Positions 1 to 8,900 of a DNA stretch of 64,000 nt are shown in pieces. Below the pieces are notes generated by a model. That model worked only from the letters and a program-made list of their open reading frames with translations. It was not told where the DNA came from and did no database searches. A program made the translations under genes and the position numbers. Position 1 is the stretch's first letter; the number at the start of each line of letters is the position of its first letter. Source of the DNA: Vibrio cholerae. GTDB taxonomy: Bacteria > Actinomycetota > Actinomycetes > Actinomycetales > Micrococcaceae. The stretch is taken from positions 124,001 through 188,000 of the forward strand of contig WNZI01000002.1 in the NCBI GenBank assembly GCA_009728235.1, given 5' to 3'.

Positions 1-45
1 CGGTCGCTCGATCGCGGACCGCCCCGACCGGAACAGGTAGGTCCC

Positions 46-618
46 ATGACTGTCCATCCCATCGTCATCCTCGGCGAACCCGTCCTCCACCGGCGGGCAC
101 AGCCGGTCGGGGCTTTCGACGAGGAGTTGCGTGTTCTCATCGCCGACATGGTGGAGACCATGGACGTCGCGAACGGCGTGGGCCTCGCCGCGCCCCAGAT
201 CGGCGTCGGTCTACGTGTCTTCGTCTATGCCATGGAGAACGACGACGGCGTACCGCCCCGCGGCGTCCTCGTGAACCCGACCCTCGTCACCTCGAAGGTC
301 CCGGGTTCCGATCCGGACCCCGAGGATGAAGCCGAGGGCTGCCTGTCGGTTCCGGGCGAGGCCTTCGCCCTCAAGCGTGCGGACTGGGTGCGCGTGTCCG
401 GCTTCGACGGGGAGGGCACTCCTGTCGAGTTCGAGGCGACCGGGTGGTTCGCGCGGTGCATGCAGCACGAGTACGACCACCTGGACGGGAAGCTGTATGT
501 GGACCGCCTCAACAATCGCCAGGGCCGGAAGGCCAGCAAGGCGATCAGGAACCAGGGTTGGGGCGTGCCCGGACTGACCTGGCTGCCCGGTGTCGACCCC
601 GATCCCTTCGGCCACTGA
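46..618 (+). CDS. def: Peptide deformylase
   Basis: Removes the N-formyl group from nascent proteins at the ribosome, using a metal (usually iron) centre. The 190-aa product has all three family motifs: GVGLAAPQIG at about residues 44-53, EGCLS at 97-101 (metal-ligand Cys) and HEYDH at 141-145 (two His ligands and the catalytic Glu). Length and motif order fit the type I/III actinobacterial enzymes. The ATG follows a weak AGGT sequence. It is convergent with the MFS gene, with only about 33 bp between stop codons. The window starts 45 bp upstream, so operon context on the left is unknown. Confidence 0.97.
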   Translation: MTVHPIVILGEPVLHRRAQPVGAFDEELRVLIADMVETMDVANGVGLAAPQIGVGLRVFVYAMENDDGVPPRGVLVNPTLVTSKVPGSDPDPEDEAEGCLSVPGEAFALKRADWVRVSGFDGEGTPVEFEATGWFARCMQHEYDHLDGKLYVDRLNNRQGRKASKAIRNQGWGVPGLTWLPGVDPDPFGH

Positions 619-651
619 TCCCGGCCCCGGGGTGGGAACCGGCTTGCAGGG

Positions 652-1944
652 TCAGGCGTTCCCCGGCTTACCGACGAGTGGGTCGACGGCGGGGGCCTCG
701 ACGAGGTCCTCGAGCCTCCTGATACCGCGAAGGGGTCCCATCAGGGCGACGAGCGGCGCCAGGGCGGCGATGATCACGCCGATGAGGACGGCTTCGCGGA
801 TGCCGACCGTCTCCGCGAGCACGCCCGCGAGCAGGCTCGCGAGGGCCAGCATTCCCCAGCTAACGGTGCGGGAGGCAGCACCGAGGCGACCCATCATGCC
901 CGGCGGGCACACGCGCTGGCGGAAGCTCGAGCCGACCACGATGTTCCAGGAGACGCTTGCGCCCATGACGAACATGCCGACGATCCCCCACAGCATGCCC
1001 CAGCCGGGACTGAGCATCAGGAGCGACGCGTAGCCGAACACTCCTGGGACCATGGACCAGCGCCAGAGCGGTCCCGACCCGAAACGCTCGCCCAGGGATG
1101 TGGCGGTGATCCCACCGACCGCTCCTCCCACCGACGCAGCTGCCAGCAGGAGCCCGAGCCACACCTCCGACTCGCCCAGCGTCCGCAGGACCAGGAGGAC
1201 CAGCAGGGATGCCGCGATGTTGCCACCGAGGTTCCAGAGAGCCGCGTTGAGGAGGAGGGCGCGGAGAGGGGCCGTGCTGAAGGTATAGCGAAGGCCCTCG
1301 TACATCTCGCGCACGATCCGACGGTCGGTGTGCGGCTGGACGATCTCCTTCACGTCGAGGCGCTGGATGGCGACCAGGGAGACGACCGACGCCACCAACT
1401 GGACGAGCAGCGTGTTCGAGGCGCCGGCCAGCGTGGTGAGCCAACCCGCCGCGGACCGGCCCGCCGCATCAGCAGCGGCACCGGACCCGGTGATGAGCCC
1501 GTTGCCCTCCATGAGGTCGTCCGGTGTCACCGCTTGCTGGACGAGGGCCGCGTCCGCCAGTTGGAAGAAGACGGAGGCGACTCCGGCGATGAACGCTGCG
1601 GCGAACAGGAGAGGCGTGCTGAGGAAGTCGAGCCAGTAGCCCACCGGCAGGAGACCCAGCACGACGACGCGCACTCCGAGCGACATCAGCATGACAGGTT
1701 TGCGGGGCAGTCGATCCACCCAGACGCCGATCAGGAGGCCGAAGAGGAGCCAGGGCAGGAACGTCATCCCTGCCAGCGCAGCCACTTCGAAGTTGCTGGC
1801 ATCGAGTTCCACCGCTGCGATGATCGGCAACGCCACAGCGGCGACAGCGTTCCCGAGGACGTTGAAGGTGCTGGAAACCATGAGGGCACGGAAGTTGCGG
1901 TTGCGTACCAGCAGGTGTTGCTTGGCCGTACCCCCAGCGCTCAT
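652..1944 (-). CDS. MFS transporter
   Basis: A 430-aa membrane protein of the major facilitator superfamily with about 12 hydrophobic segments. The N-terminal motif GVWVDRLPRKPVM lies in the loop between TM2 and TM3 and is the MFS motif A, and a second-half equivalent (TSLGERFGSG) is present. The look is that of the MFS_3/EntS-like group of drug, siderophore or macrolide exporters. The substrate cannot be read from sequence. It has its own ATG and stands alone, convergent with def, with a long upstream intergenic region. Confidence 0.88.
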   Translation of the reverse strand: MSAGGTAKQHLLVRNRNFRALMVSSTFNVLGNAVAAVALPIIAAVELDASNFEVAALAGMTFLPWLLFGLLIGVWVDRLPRKPVMLMSLGVRVVVLGLLPVGYWLDFLSTPLLFAAAFIAGVASVFFQLADAALVQQAVTPDDLMEGNGLITGSGAAADAAGRSAAGWLTTLAGASNTLLVQLVASVVSLVAIQRLDVKEIVQPHTDRRIVREMYEGLRYTFSTAPLRALLLNAALWNLGGNIAASLLVLLVLRTLGESEVWLGLLLAAASVGGAVGGITATSLGERFGSGPLWRWSMVPGVFGYASLLMLSPGWGMLWGIVGMFVMGASVSWNIVVGSSFRQRVCPPGMMGRLGAASRTVSWGMLALASLLAGVLAETVGIREAVLIGVIIAALAPLVALMGPLRGIRRLEDLVEAPAVDPLVGKPGNA

Positions 1945-2504
1945 CCGATCACCCTAACCGAGTGCGCCCATGGCACCGTGACGATTCGCCCTCCGCGGCG
2001 GATGCCATTTCTTCGTCCCTTGACGCCCCTGCCCCACTGCTCGACAATGGTTCGTTCCGGCAATGAACGTCTCACGTCCGATGCTCCCGATTACTCCCTT
2101 GGCATAGTCGTCCACATCCGATTGCCGCACGGATACCGCGGGCGGAAAATAGAGGAGGGAGCCCCACCCCGCGGTCGTTTCCCCAGCAGTACCGCGGCGG
2201 ACGCGCTCCCGAGGCGGCTATAGACGCCGAGCGGTCCCCCCACCTCTTGAGACCGGGTGGGGGGCCGTTTCATGACAGCCGGTGTCTCGCCGGCGCGAGG
2301 TTGTGGGGCCGGCCCGCTACCCCCAGCGTCCGGACCGGCCCTTCCCTCCCGCCGCGCCTGACGAAGAGACCCGCGACGGTTTTCACAGAGTAGGCCCGAC
2401 GGCGGATTTCGACAATGCGCAGGCGCCGGGCGAGCCGGACCGGTGGGCGAACGGTACGGAAAACGAGACGACATGCCGTCCGCCGGGGCTTCGGCCGCTC
2501 GGGG
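1945..2504. other. Non-coding interval between the MFS gene and rnpB
   Basis: About 560 bp with no convincing gene on either strand; open frames here lack a ribosome site and recognisable content. It carries the upstream region of the MFS gene near 1945-2150, a small imperfect inverted repeat near 2120-2140, a strong GC hairpin at 2232-2266, and the sequence downstream of the RNase P RNA 3' end. Confidence 0.6.
2232..2270. terminator. GC-rich hairpin, possible terminator
   Basis: CCCCCCACC at 2236-2244 pairs with GGTGGGGGG, with an outer CGG/CCG pair past one bulged T and an 11-base loop. On the plus strand it is followed by TTT. No plus-strand gene ends nearby, so it either terminates an unseen plus transcript or, as a U-less hairpin, stops the minus-strand rnpB transcript about 235 nt past its 3' end. 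Confidence 0.45.
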
Positions 2505-2906
2505 GGATGGGTCGACCGATACGCCGGGTTCTGTCATCGCGCGCCGTTGCCGGCACGCGAGTAGCGGTCATCCATCTACGGACGCCGTTGCCGACGCCCT
2601 CCAGCGGCCTACCCGTGCACTCGGGCGAGCAGCCCTCGATCGCGCACTGTCTGGCCTTGCTCCGGGTGGGGTTTACCGAGCCGCGCCGGTCACCCGGCAC
2701 GCTGGTGGTCTCTTACACCACCTTTTCACCCTTACTGCCCCCCGCGGACCGAAGCCCGTGACGAGCAGCGGTCTCTTTTCTGTGGCACTGGCCTGCGGGT
2801 CACCCCGAGTGGGCGTTACCCACCACCCTGCCCTGTGGAGCCCGGACGTTCCTCGGTGGACAGCTGCTTGCGCATCGTCCAACGCGACCGCCTGGTCGAC
2901 CCATCC
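2505..2906 (-). ncRNA. rnpB: RNase P RNA (M1 RNA, bacterial type A)
   Basis: Catalytic RNA of RNase P, which matures tRNA 5' ends. Read on the minus strand, the terminal helix P1 is a perfect 13-bp pairing: GGATGGGTCGACC at the 5' end (2906-2894) with GGTCGACCCATCC at the 3' end (2517-2505). Conserved elements are present: GAGGAACGTCCGGGCTCC near the 5' end, AGGGTGAAAAGGTGGTGTAAGAGACC in the middle (only in parts quoted here), and GACAGAACCCGGCGTATCGG at the 3' end. Length is about 402 nt, normal for type A. A TAGAAT -10 box at 2914-2919 puts the transcription start at P1. It is divergent from yaaA. Confidence 0.96.
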
Positions 2907-2913
2907 CACCTCT

Positions 2914-2943
2914 ATTCTAGGTGGCACCGGCGGCAGTGGCAGA
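2914..2943 (-). promoter_or_regulatory. Promoter of rnpB
   Basis: Minus-strand -10 hexamer TAGAAT (2919-2914) lies 7-8 nt before the 5' end of P1. A CTGCCA-like -35 sits 17 bp further upstream. The match between predicted start and RNA 5' end supports the call; the -35 is weak. Confidence 0.6.
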
Positions 2944-3017
2944 CCGCCGTCGGACGGGGGTGGGCCACTGGCGATGCGGGGTCAGGGGCCGCGGTTCCGG
3001 TTGGATACAGTTGACCG

Positions 3018-3779
3018 GTGCTGATCCTGCTCCCGCCGTCCGAAGGCAAGACCGAGGCCCGAACCGGTGATCCCCTCCGGCTGGAGGCCCTTCGCTTCCC
3101 CGAACTCACTCCCGCCCGCCGTTCCGTGCTCGCGGCCCTCGCCGAGACGAGCAGCGCGATCGATGCGCACCGGATCCTCGGTGTCGGCAATTCCCTGGCA
3201 GCAGACGTGCTGCGAAACCTCGTCCTCGAGACCGCCCCCGCCGCACCGGCCTACAGCGTGTACTCCGGAGTCCTCTACGACGCACTCGGATACTCCTCCC
3301 TGACAACCGTGCAGAAGCGCAAGGCCCGGGAGAACTGCCTGGTCATGTCGGGGCTGTGGGGCGCGATCGGCCTCGGTGACAGGATCCCCGCGTATCGTCT
3401 GTCGATGTCGGTGGACCTGCCAGGCACCGGTCGGCTGGCCTCGTTCTGGAGGGAGCACCTCGCCTCCCCCATGGCCCGGCTCGCCGATGCCCGACTCGTC
3501 GTCGACTGCCGGTCCAGTACCTACGCAGCGGCCTGGACGCCACCGGCGCTGCAGAGCGCCGCGGTGAACGTGTTCCAGGTGCGGAACGGCAGGCGGACCG
3601 TCGTCTCCCATTTCGCCAAGCACACGCGCGGCGAGTTCGCCCGACACCTGCTCTCCCGCCGGGGAGCCGCTCCGACGACACCGGAGGGCCTGCTGAAGGT
3701 CGCGCGCGAGAAGTGGACGGCAGAGCTGGAACCGGCGACGCCACGGAAGCCCGCACAGCTCAGCATCGTCCTGGACTGA
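3018..3779 (+). CDS. yaaA: YaaA family peroxide stress protein (DUF328)
   Basis: The 253-aa protein begins LILLPPSEGKTEA, the signature start of the YaaA/DUF328 family, and retains later family features such as YSGVLYDALGY and the SHFAKHTRGEFAR segment near the C-terminus. In E. coli YaaA lowers free intracellular iron during peroxide stress and binds DNA; a role here is inferred from the family. The GTG start has no Shine-Dalgarno sequence. A TACAGT -10 box at 3006-3011 predicts transcription starting at or next to the GTG, so the mRNA is probably leaderless. Monocistronic, divergent from rnpB. Confidence 0.93.
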   Translation: MLILLPPSEGKTEARTGDPLRLEALRFPELTPARRSVLAALAETSSAIDAHRILGVGNSLAADVLRNLVLETAPAAPAYSVYSGVLYDALGYSSLTTVQKRKARENCLVMSGLWGAIGLGDRIPAYRLSMSVDLPGTGRLASFWREHLASPMARLADARLVVDCRSSTYAAAWTPPALQSAAVNVFQVRNGRRTVVSHFAKHTRGEFARHLLSRRGAAPTTPEGLLKVAREKWTAELEPATPRKPAQLSIVLD

Positions 3780-3803
3780 CACCTCAGGAACGCCTGCGGC
3801 ACG

Positions 3804-4742
3804 TCACTCCGCGACGAGTTCCACCTCGAGGCCCTCGGCATTCTCGAGGTAGGCGGCATAGTGCTCGGGCCCGCCCGCGAACGGGTGCCTGTCGGCGAAC
3901 AGCAGCGTCCACCCGTGGCTCGCGGCGCGGCGTGTCAGCAGGTCGACGTCCGCTCGCGTGCCCGCCCGGAAGGCGAGGTGGTTCACCCCAGGGCGACGGC
4001 GTTCGTGGCCGCCGGACGCGAGGTCGGGGCCGCTTTCGAGGACGAAGTAGAAGTCGTCGGATCCGTAGCTCGCGCCGTTCGTCCAGGTGTCCTTCCGAGG
4101 GAAGCCCAACCGTTCGAGCAGCCAGCCGAGGCTCGCCAGGGCGGCAGTCAGGTCCTGCGTCCACACCTCGACGTGGTGCAGCCTGCCCGTAGGCCTCGGG
4201 GTCGGCTCGGCCTCCGGCGACCGTTCAGGCGTCGCAGCGGCCGCAGTACGCGGCTTCCATTCCACTCCCGCCATCCCTGCATCCATGGCTTCGTTGGACA
4301 ACCTGTCCGCATCCTTGTTCCGCTCGCGGGGGATCCATTCGTAGGTGACGCGCCGGGGGTCGAGGACCTTGCGCGCCTTCGCTGCAAGCACGCGCATGTC
4401 CGCGTGCTTGATCTGCCACCGCCCGGACATCTGCTCCACGACGAGTTTCGAGTCCATCTTCACGTGGACGGCAGCCTGGGGATTGATGTCCCGGGCGAGT
4501 CCGAGTCCCGCGACGAGACCCGAGTATTCAGCGACGTTGTTGGAGGCCTTGCCGATGTACTCTGCCTTCTCCACCAGGATCCGTCCGGTCTCGGGGTCGC
4601 GCACGAGCGCCCCATACCCCGCGTGCCCGGGATTTCCGCGGGACCCGCCGTCGGCCTCGACGACGAGTCGCGCGGGCGCTCCTGCCACGGCCGAGTCCTG
4701 CCGGTCCTGTTCGTACGGGTCGAACAACTGCTGGTCTGCCAC
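3804..4742 (-). CDS. RNase HI domain fused to a VOC (glyoxalase-like) domain
   Basis: Residues about 24-155 form an RNase HI domain: EADGGSRGNPG with catalytic D31, the Glu in NNVAEYSG (about 72), the Asp in KMDSKL (about 97) and D146 in NKDADRLSN. After a Pro/Ala/Glu linker (about 163-186), residues 187-312 form a VOC domain opening RLHHVEVWTQDL and closing with YAAYLENAEGLEVELVAE. No start codon lies in the linker, so the two domains are translated together. Mycobacterial homologues in this operon (Rv2228c type) carry a CobC-like acid phosphatase at the C-terminus, so the partner domain has been exchanged. The GTG start follows the zinc-ribbon stop by 2 nt; an ATG at 4799 is possible but overlaps the upstream gene. 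Confidence 0.9.
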   Translation of the reverse strand: MADQQLFDPYEQDRQDSAVAGAPARLVVEADGGSRGNPGHAGYGALVRDPETGRILVEKAEYIGKASNNVAEYSGLVAGLGLARDINPQAAVHVKMDSKLVVEQMSGRWQIKHADMRVLAAKARKVLDPRRVTYEWIPRERNKDADRLSNEAMDAGMAGVEWKPRTAAAATPERSPEAEPTPRPTGRLHHVEVWTQDLTAALASLGWLLERLGFPRKDTWTNGASYGSDDFYFVLESGPDLASGGHERRRPGVNHLAFRAGTRADVDLLTRRAASHGWTLLFADRHPFAGGPEHYAAYLENAEGLEVELVAE

Positions 4743-4744
4743 GG

Positions 4745-5488
4745 CTACTGGTGTCCCCAATCGGCGGAGCGGACGAGGATGCAGCCGGAGTCGGGACACA
4801 GCACGATGTCGTCCGGAGCGGCTCCGGCGATGTCCGCGAGGTCGCCCGGGCTGAGCTCCATACCCGAACCCTCCGACTTGCCGTGGAACAGTCGTGCCGC
4901 TCCCACGCCCCGCCGTGCGAGGATGCGCTCGTACATCGCCAGGAGACCCGTGTCGAAGGTGGCTGCGACGTCGTCCCTCCGCGACTGCACCTCGCTACGC
5001 TGCACCTCGATGTCGGCCAGTTCGGCGTCGCGCGCCTCCTCGAGCGACCGCAGCTCCGCCCGGACGCTGTCCGTGCGCGCCTGGATGTCGCCCTGCACGC
5101 CACGGGCGGCCTCCACGCGTTCCATGACGTCCAGCTCCACGTCCTCGAGGTCCGCGCGGCGCTTGGTCAGGGAGGCGACCTCGTGCTGGAGCGCAGTGAG
5201 ATCCTTCGATGTCCCCGTGCCGCTGTTCAGGCGCTTCTCGTCCCGTTCGAGCCGGTTGACGACCGACTGCACCTCGTCCTCCGCCTTGGTCAGTTCCCGC
5301 TGGAGATCTCCCACTTCCGTGGTCGCGCGCACGAGCTCGGCATCGACCTCGGCGACGCGCGCCGCGACGACGCCGAGTTCGGGGTTGCCTCGGGCGGCGG
5401 CAGCGTGCCTGCTCAGCTTGTTCAGGGTCGAATCGAGCGCCTGCAGCTCGAGCAGGCGCAGTTGTTCCTCTGGTGCAGCCTTGGCCAC
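4745..5488 (-). CDS. Coiled-coil C4 zinc-ribbon family protein
   Basis: A 247-aa protein with a long helical coiled coil (about residues 10-175) and a C-terminal segment matching the zf-RING_7/CT398-like family. Normally two Cys pairs bind zinc. Here the first pair is absent (AARLFHGKSEGSGMELSPGDL) and only the second remains as CPDSGC near the C-terminus, so zinc binding is doubtful. Members are thought to act in secretion or nucleic-acid metabolism, but the function is not established. It lies between nif3 and the RNase HI gene on the same strand, the same order as Rv2230c-Rv2229c-Rv2228c. Start ATG with a GGAGGTTTACC ribosome site. Confidence 0.88.
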   Translation of the reverse strand: MAKAAPEEQLRLLELQALDSTLNKLSRHAAAARGNPELGVVAARVAEVDAELVRATTEVGDLQRELTKAEDEVQSVVNRLERDEKRLNSGTGTSKDLTALQHEVASLTKRRADLEDVELDVMERVEAARGVQGDIQARTDSVRAELRSLEEARDAELADIEVQRSEVQSRRDDVAATFDTGLLAMYERILARRGVGAARLFHGKSEGSGMELSPGDLADIAGAAPDDIVLCPDSGCILVRSADWGHQ

Positions 5489-5570
5489 GGTAAACCTCCA
5501 GGGTGGGACGGAGAATCGCTCGACGGGCGGGCGCGGGACGTCGTTCCAGCCTAGGCCACGCCGTGGCGGG

Positions 5571-6508
5571 TCAGGAGCCGGGGGTGAGGACGAAGTCCCA
5601 CGGGTCCGTGTTGACGCTGCTCACTCGGATGTCCGTGGAGAATCCCTGATCGGAGAGCACGTGGGTCAGCGCATCCGCCGCAGGCGTCAGCCAGACCCAC
5701 TCACTGCCGAAGTGCGAGACATCGATCAGGTACGGCGTCCCGCCACCCGCTGCTTCACGTACCTCCGACGCCGGGTGATGACGGAGTCGGCGGTGACATA
5801 GACGTCGGCCTGACTGGACCGCACCCGATCCAGGAGGGAGTCCCCGGCGCCCCCACACACCGCGATGCGTCGCACCAGGGCATCCCTGTCACCGGCGACC
5901 CGAACGCCACCCGCCACGGCTGGGAGGATCGAGAAGACCACCTCGGCGAAGGTACCGAGCGACATCGGCGCCGCCAGGTCTCCCACGCGACCGATGCCCT
6001 CCTCGGGCAGCCCGTCGGCGGCGGGCGCAAGCGGTGACACGTCGATGAGTCCGAGCGCGTCGGCCAGCACGTCGGAGACGCCACCCACGGCGCTGTCCCC
6101 GTTGGTGTGCACCGTCACGAGGGCGCACCCCGCCTCGATCAGGCGATGGAGCACCTCCCCCTTGAAACCCGAGGCAGCCACCGAGGAGACGGGCTTCAGC
6201 AACAGGGGATGATGGGACACGACCATGCTCGCTCCCCACGCCAGTGCTTCATCGAGGACCTCGGCCGTCGGGTCGACGGTGAAGAGGATCTTCTGCACCG
6301 GGTTCGCCGATCGTCCCGCGACGAGCCCGACGGCGTCCCAGCCCTCGGCGAGACTCTCCGGCCAGAGTTCCTCGATGGCGAGCAGGACATCACCGACCGT
6401 CGGTGTCGCGGCGCGGGCAGGGCCGTCGTCGTCCGACGCCGTGACGGGACCGGGTTCCCGGTCCGTGGGCTCCGGTGCGACCTCGGCGTCGTGCTCGTTC
6501 TCTTCCAT
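5571..6508 (-). CDS. Nif3-like dinuclear metal centre protein (frameshifted in this sequence)
   Basis: Nif3/YbgI/DUF34 family, a hexameric protein with a two-metal site; in actinobacteria it may act as a GTP cyclohydrolase-like or general metal-dependent hydrolase, but the role is unsettled. The N-terminal part has WDAVGLVAG and the metal motif SHHPLLLKP, then HTNGDSAVGGVSDVLAD. Near the C-terminus the frame breaks: the 5' frame reads DVYVTADSVITRRR, while TADLRHHPASEVREA followed by DVSHFGSEWVW is expected and continues in another frame. One base is missing at about 5786. Start taken at the ATG at 6508; first gene of the Nif3 / zinc-ribbon / RNase HI operon. Confidence 0.85.
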
Positions 6509-6615
6509 GCCATCAGTAATACCCGCCGCCGCCCCGCCCTCCAACTCATGCGGGTGTTCTCCTGCAGCGGAGCACGCGCGGGAATCTTCGGCGTGTGCCG
6601 CGCATTGACACAGGC

Positions 6616-7140
6616 ATGAAGACTTTTGTGCTCGGAGGGGGCTGTTTCTGGTGCCTCGATGCCCTTTACCAGAAGACACGCGGCGTGACCGAGGTCGTGT
6701 CGGGCTATACCGGTGGCCACACGAAGCACCCTGACTACGATTCGGTCTGCTCCGGCATGACGGGACACGCGGAGGTCGTCGCGGTGACGTTCGACGAGAC
6801 GGTGATCCCCGAGGAGGTCATCCTCGACATGTACTTCGTGTCGCACGACCCCACCACCCTGAACCGTCAGGGGTACGACGTCGGCACCCAGTACCGGAGC
6901 GTCATGTACTACCAGGACGCCGGGCAGAAGACCGTGTTCGAGGATGCCATCGCGCGGAACCAGGAGAACTGGAAGAACCCGATCGTCACCGAGGTCAGCC
7001 GGCTGCCCGAGTTCCATGTGGCGGAGGACTGGCACCAGGACTATTACGGGAAGCACCCGGAGCAGGGCTACTGCCAGGTGATCATCAATCCCAAACTCGC
7101 GAAGGCGCGGAAATATTACGCCCAGTGGCTTGCGGCGTAG
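6616..7140 (+). CDS. msrA: Peptide methionine sulfoxide reductase MsrA
   Basis: Reduces methionine-S-sulfoxide in proteins, repairing oxidative damage. The catalytic motif GCFWC sits at residues 9-13, with Cys10 the nucleophile. Further family blocks are SGYTGG, GHAEVV and YRSVMYY, and the C-terminal region has a second Cys (QGYCQV) that could resolve the disulfide. The 174-aa length is typical. The ATG at 6616 begins MKTFVLGGGC as in homologues; a GTG at 6595 would add seven residues with no support. Divergent from nif3. Confidence 0.96.
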   Translation: MKTFVLGGGCFWCLDALYQKTRGVTEVVSGYTGGHTKHPDYDSVCSGMTGHAEVVAVTFDETVIPEEVILDMYFVSHDPTTLNRQGYDVGTQYRSVMYYQDAGQKTVFEDAIARNQENWKNPIVTEVSRLPEFHVAEDWHQDYYGKHPEQGYCQVIINPKLAKARKYYAQWLAA

Positions 7141-7248
7141 GCGCACCCCAGCCCACCCGTTAAGCTTGCCGCCGTCGGTCGCTGGGCGGCTTGCGCCCCT
7201 TCCACGGCATCCTTCCACGTCCACTCCAACCGAACAGGCAGGCTCCGC

Positions 7249-8184
7249 ATGGCAAAGATCTACGACGACGTCACCCAATTGGTGGGACGCACACCCCTGG
7301 TGCGCCTCAACCGTCTCACCGAGGGCCTCGACGCGCAGGTGGCCGTCAAGCTCGAGTTCTACAACCCTGCCAACAGCGTCAAGGACCGCATCGGCGTCGC
7401 CATCATCGATGCCGCTGAGAAGGCCGGAGCCCTTCAGCCCGGAGGCACGATCGTCGAAGGAACCTCGGGGAACACGGGGATCGCCCTGGCGATGGTCGGG
7501 GCTGCCCGCGGCTACAAGGTGATCCTCACGATGCCCGAGACCATGTCCACCGAACGCCGCGTCATGCTGAGGGCTTACGGCGCGGAGATCGTCCTGACAC
7601 CCGGTTCCGAGGGCATGCGTGGGGCCGTCGAACGCGCGAAGGAGATCGTCGCGACGACAGAGAATGCCATCTGGGCGCAGCAGTTCGCCAATGCCGCCAA
7701 CCCGGCGATCCACCGGGCGACGACGGCGGAGGAGGTGTGGGACGACACCGACGGCGCGGTGGACATCTTCGTCGCAGGAGTCGGTACCGGCGGGACCATC
7801 ACCGGCGTCGGGCAGGTCCTGAAGGAACGGAAGCCCGGAGTGCAGATCGTCGCCGTCGAGCCGGCGGACTCCCCCATCCTCAACGGAGGCGCACCCGGTC
7901 CCCATAAGATCCAGGGCCTGGGCGCCAACTTCATCCCGGAGAACCTCGATCGTGAAGCATACGACGAGGTCCTCGACGCGACGGTCGAGGATTCGGTCCG
8001 GGTGGCACGAGCGCTCGGCACCCAGGAGGGCATTCTTGGCGGGATCTCGTCCGGAGCCATCGTCTGGGCGGCCCTGGAGCTCGCGAAGCGCCCGGAGAAC
8101 GCCGGTAAGCTCATCGTGGCCATCGTCTGCGACTTCGGTGAGCGCTACATCTCCACGGTGCTCTTCGACGACATCCGCGGGTAG
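7249..8184 (+). CDS. cysK: Cysteine synthase A (O-acetylserine sulfhydrylase)
   Basis: PLP enzyme that makes cysteine from O-acetylserine and sulfide. The 311-aa sequence has the PLP lysine in NSVKDR (Lys45), the substrate loop TSGNTG at 72-77, the phosphate-binding GTGGTITG and a closing GISSGA block. Length and order match CysK. The cysE gene follows 56 bp downstream on the same strand, and the pair forms the cysteine synthase complex in other bacteria. The C-terminus of CysE would be the docking partner of this active site. Confidence 0.97.
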   Translation: MAKIYDDVTQLVGRTPLVRLNRLTEGLDAQVAVKLEFYNPANSVKDRIGVAIIDAAEKAGALQPGGTIVEGTSGNTGIALAMVGAARGYKVILTMPETMSTERRVMLRAYGAEIVLTPGSEGMRGAVERAKEIVATTENAIWAQQFANAANPAIHRATTAEEVWDDTDGAVDIFVAGVGTGGTITGVGQVLKERKPGVQIVAVEPADSPILNGGAPGPHKIQGLGANFIPENLDREAYDEVLDATVEDSVRVARALGTQEGILGGISSGAIVWAALELAKRPENAGKLIVAIVCDFGERYISTVLFDDIRG

Positions 8185-8240
8185 TGATCCTCCGAACCAC
8201 CTCCTGACACACCAGCCGTACACCCCATGCAAAGGTAGCC

Positions 8241-8828
8241 GTGAGCTTTCTCGAACGATTGCGCGAGGACCTCGAGACCGCGCGCACGCACGATCCTGCT
8301 GCCCGCGGTCCGCTGGAGAACACCGTCGTCTACTCAGGGCTCCACGCCATCTGGGTACATCGGCTGACGCACCGGATGTGGCGTCGTGACAAGCTCCGCT
8401 TCCCGGCACGGGTGCTGTCCCAGCTGGCCCGCGCGGTCACCGGGGTCGAGATCCACCCGGCAGCGACGATCGGTCGGAGGTTCTTCATCGATCACGGCAT
8501 GGGGATCGTGATCGGCAGTACGGCGGAGATCGGCGACGACGTGATGCTCTACCAGGGCGTCACCCTCGGCGGGCGGTCGCTCGAGAAGATCAAGCGCCAT
8601 CCCACCATCGGTGACCGGGTGACGATCGGGGCCGGGGCCAAGGTCCTCGGGCCCATCACGATCGGCGCGGGAAGCGCCGTCGGTGCCAACGCCGTCGTCG
8701 TGAAGGACACACCGCCCGACTCCATCGTCACGGGTATCCCGGCCACGTTCCGTCACCGCGACTCGCGGCGCGAGACACAACCCGCCGTCGACCCGGCGGA
8801 GTACGTCGACCCCGCTATCTATATCTGA
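8241..8828 (+). CDS. cysE: Serine O-acetyltransferase (EpsC/CysE type)
   Basis: Transfers acetyl from acetyl-CoA to serine, feeding CysK. The 195-aa protein is a left-handed beta-helix enzyme: hexapeptide repeats from [22 protein letters not shown] through GANAVVVKD, with the catalytic His in DHG and GVTLGG as in family members. It ends EYVDPAIYI; the C-terminal Ile is the residue that inserts into the CysK active site in known complexes. It is the short bacterial form lacking most of the E. coli N-terminal domain. GTG start with upstream AAAGGTAG-type ribosome site; followed by a strong terminator. Confidence 0.96.
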   Translation: MSFLERLREDLETARTHDPAARGPLENTVVYSGLHAIWVHRLTHRMWRRDKLRFPARVLSQLARAVTGVEIHPAATIGRRFFIDHGMGIVIGSTAEIGDDVMLYQGVTLGGRSLEKIKRHPTIGDRVTIGAGAKVLGPITIGAGSAVGANAVVVKDTPPDSIVTGIPATFRHRDSRRETQPAVDPAEYVDPAIYI

Positions 8829-8847
8829 TCCGACGGACGGTCGTGAA

Positions 8848-8886
8848 TGACGGAAGCCCCGGACCTCGGTCCGGGGCTTCCGTCGT
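8848..8886. terminator. Bidirectional terminator between cysE and gnd
   Basis: GGAAGCCCCGGACC and GGTCCGGGGCTTCC form a near-perfect stem with a very short loop, between the convergent cysE and gnd stop codons, so it can serve both. Confidence 0.85.
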
Positions 8887-8900
8887 TCGAGGACCGTCGG

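Noticed and set aside
1330-2223. Long plus-strand frame opposite the MFS gene and its upstream region
   Set aside because: It is the antisense reading of a clear MFS gene in high-GC DNA. Composition is Arg/His/Asp-rich with no domain.
6196-8409. 737-aa minus-strand frame across nif3, msrA and cysK
   Set aside because: Entirely antisense to well supported genes. High-GC third positions give long spurious frames on the opposite strand.
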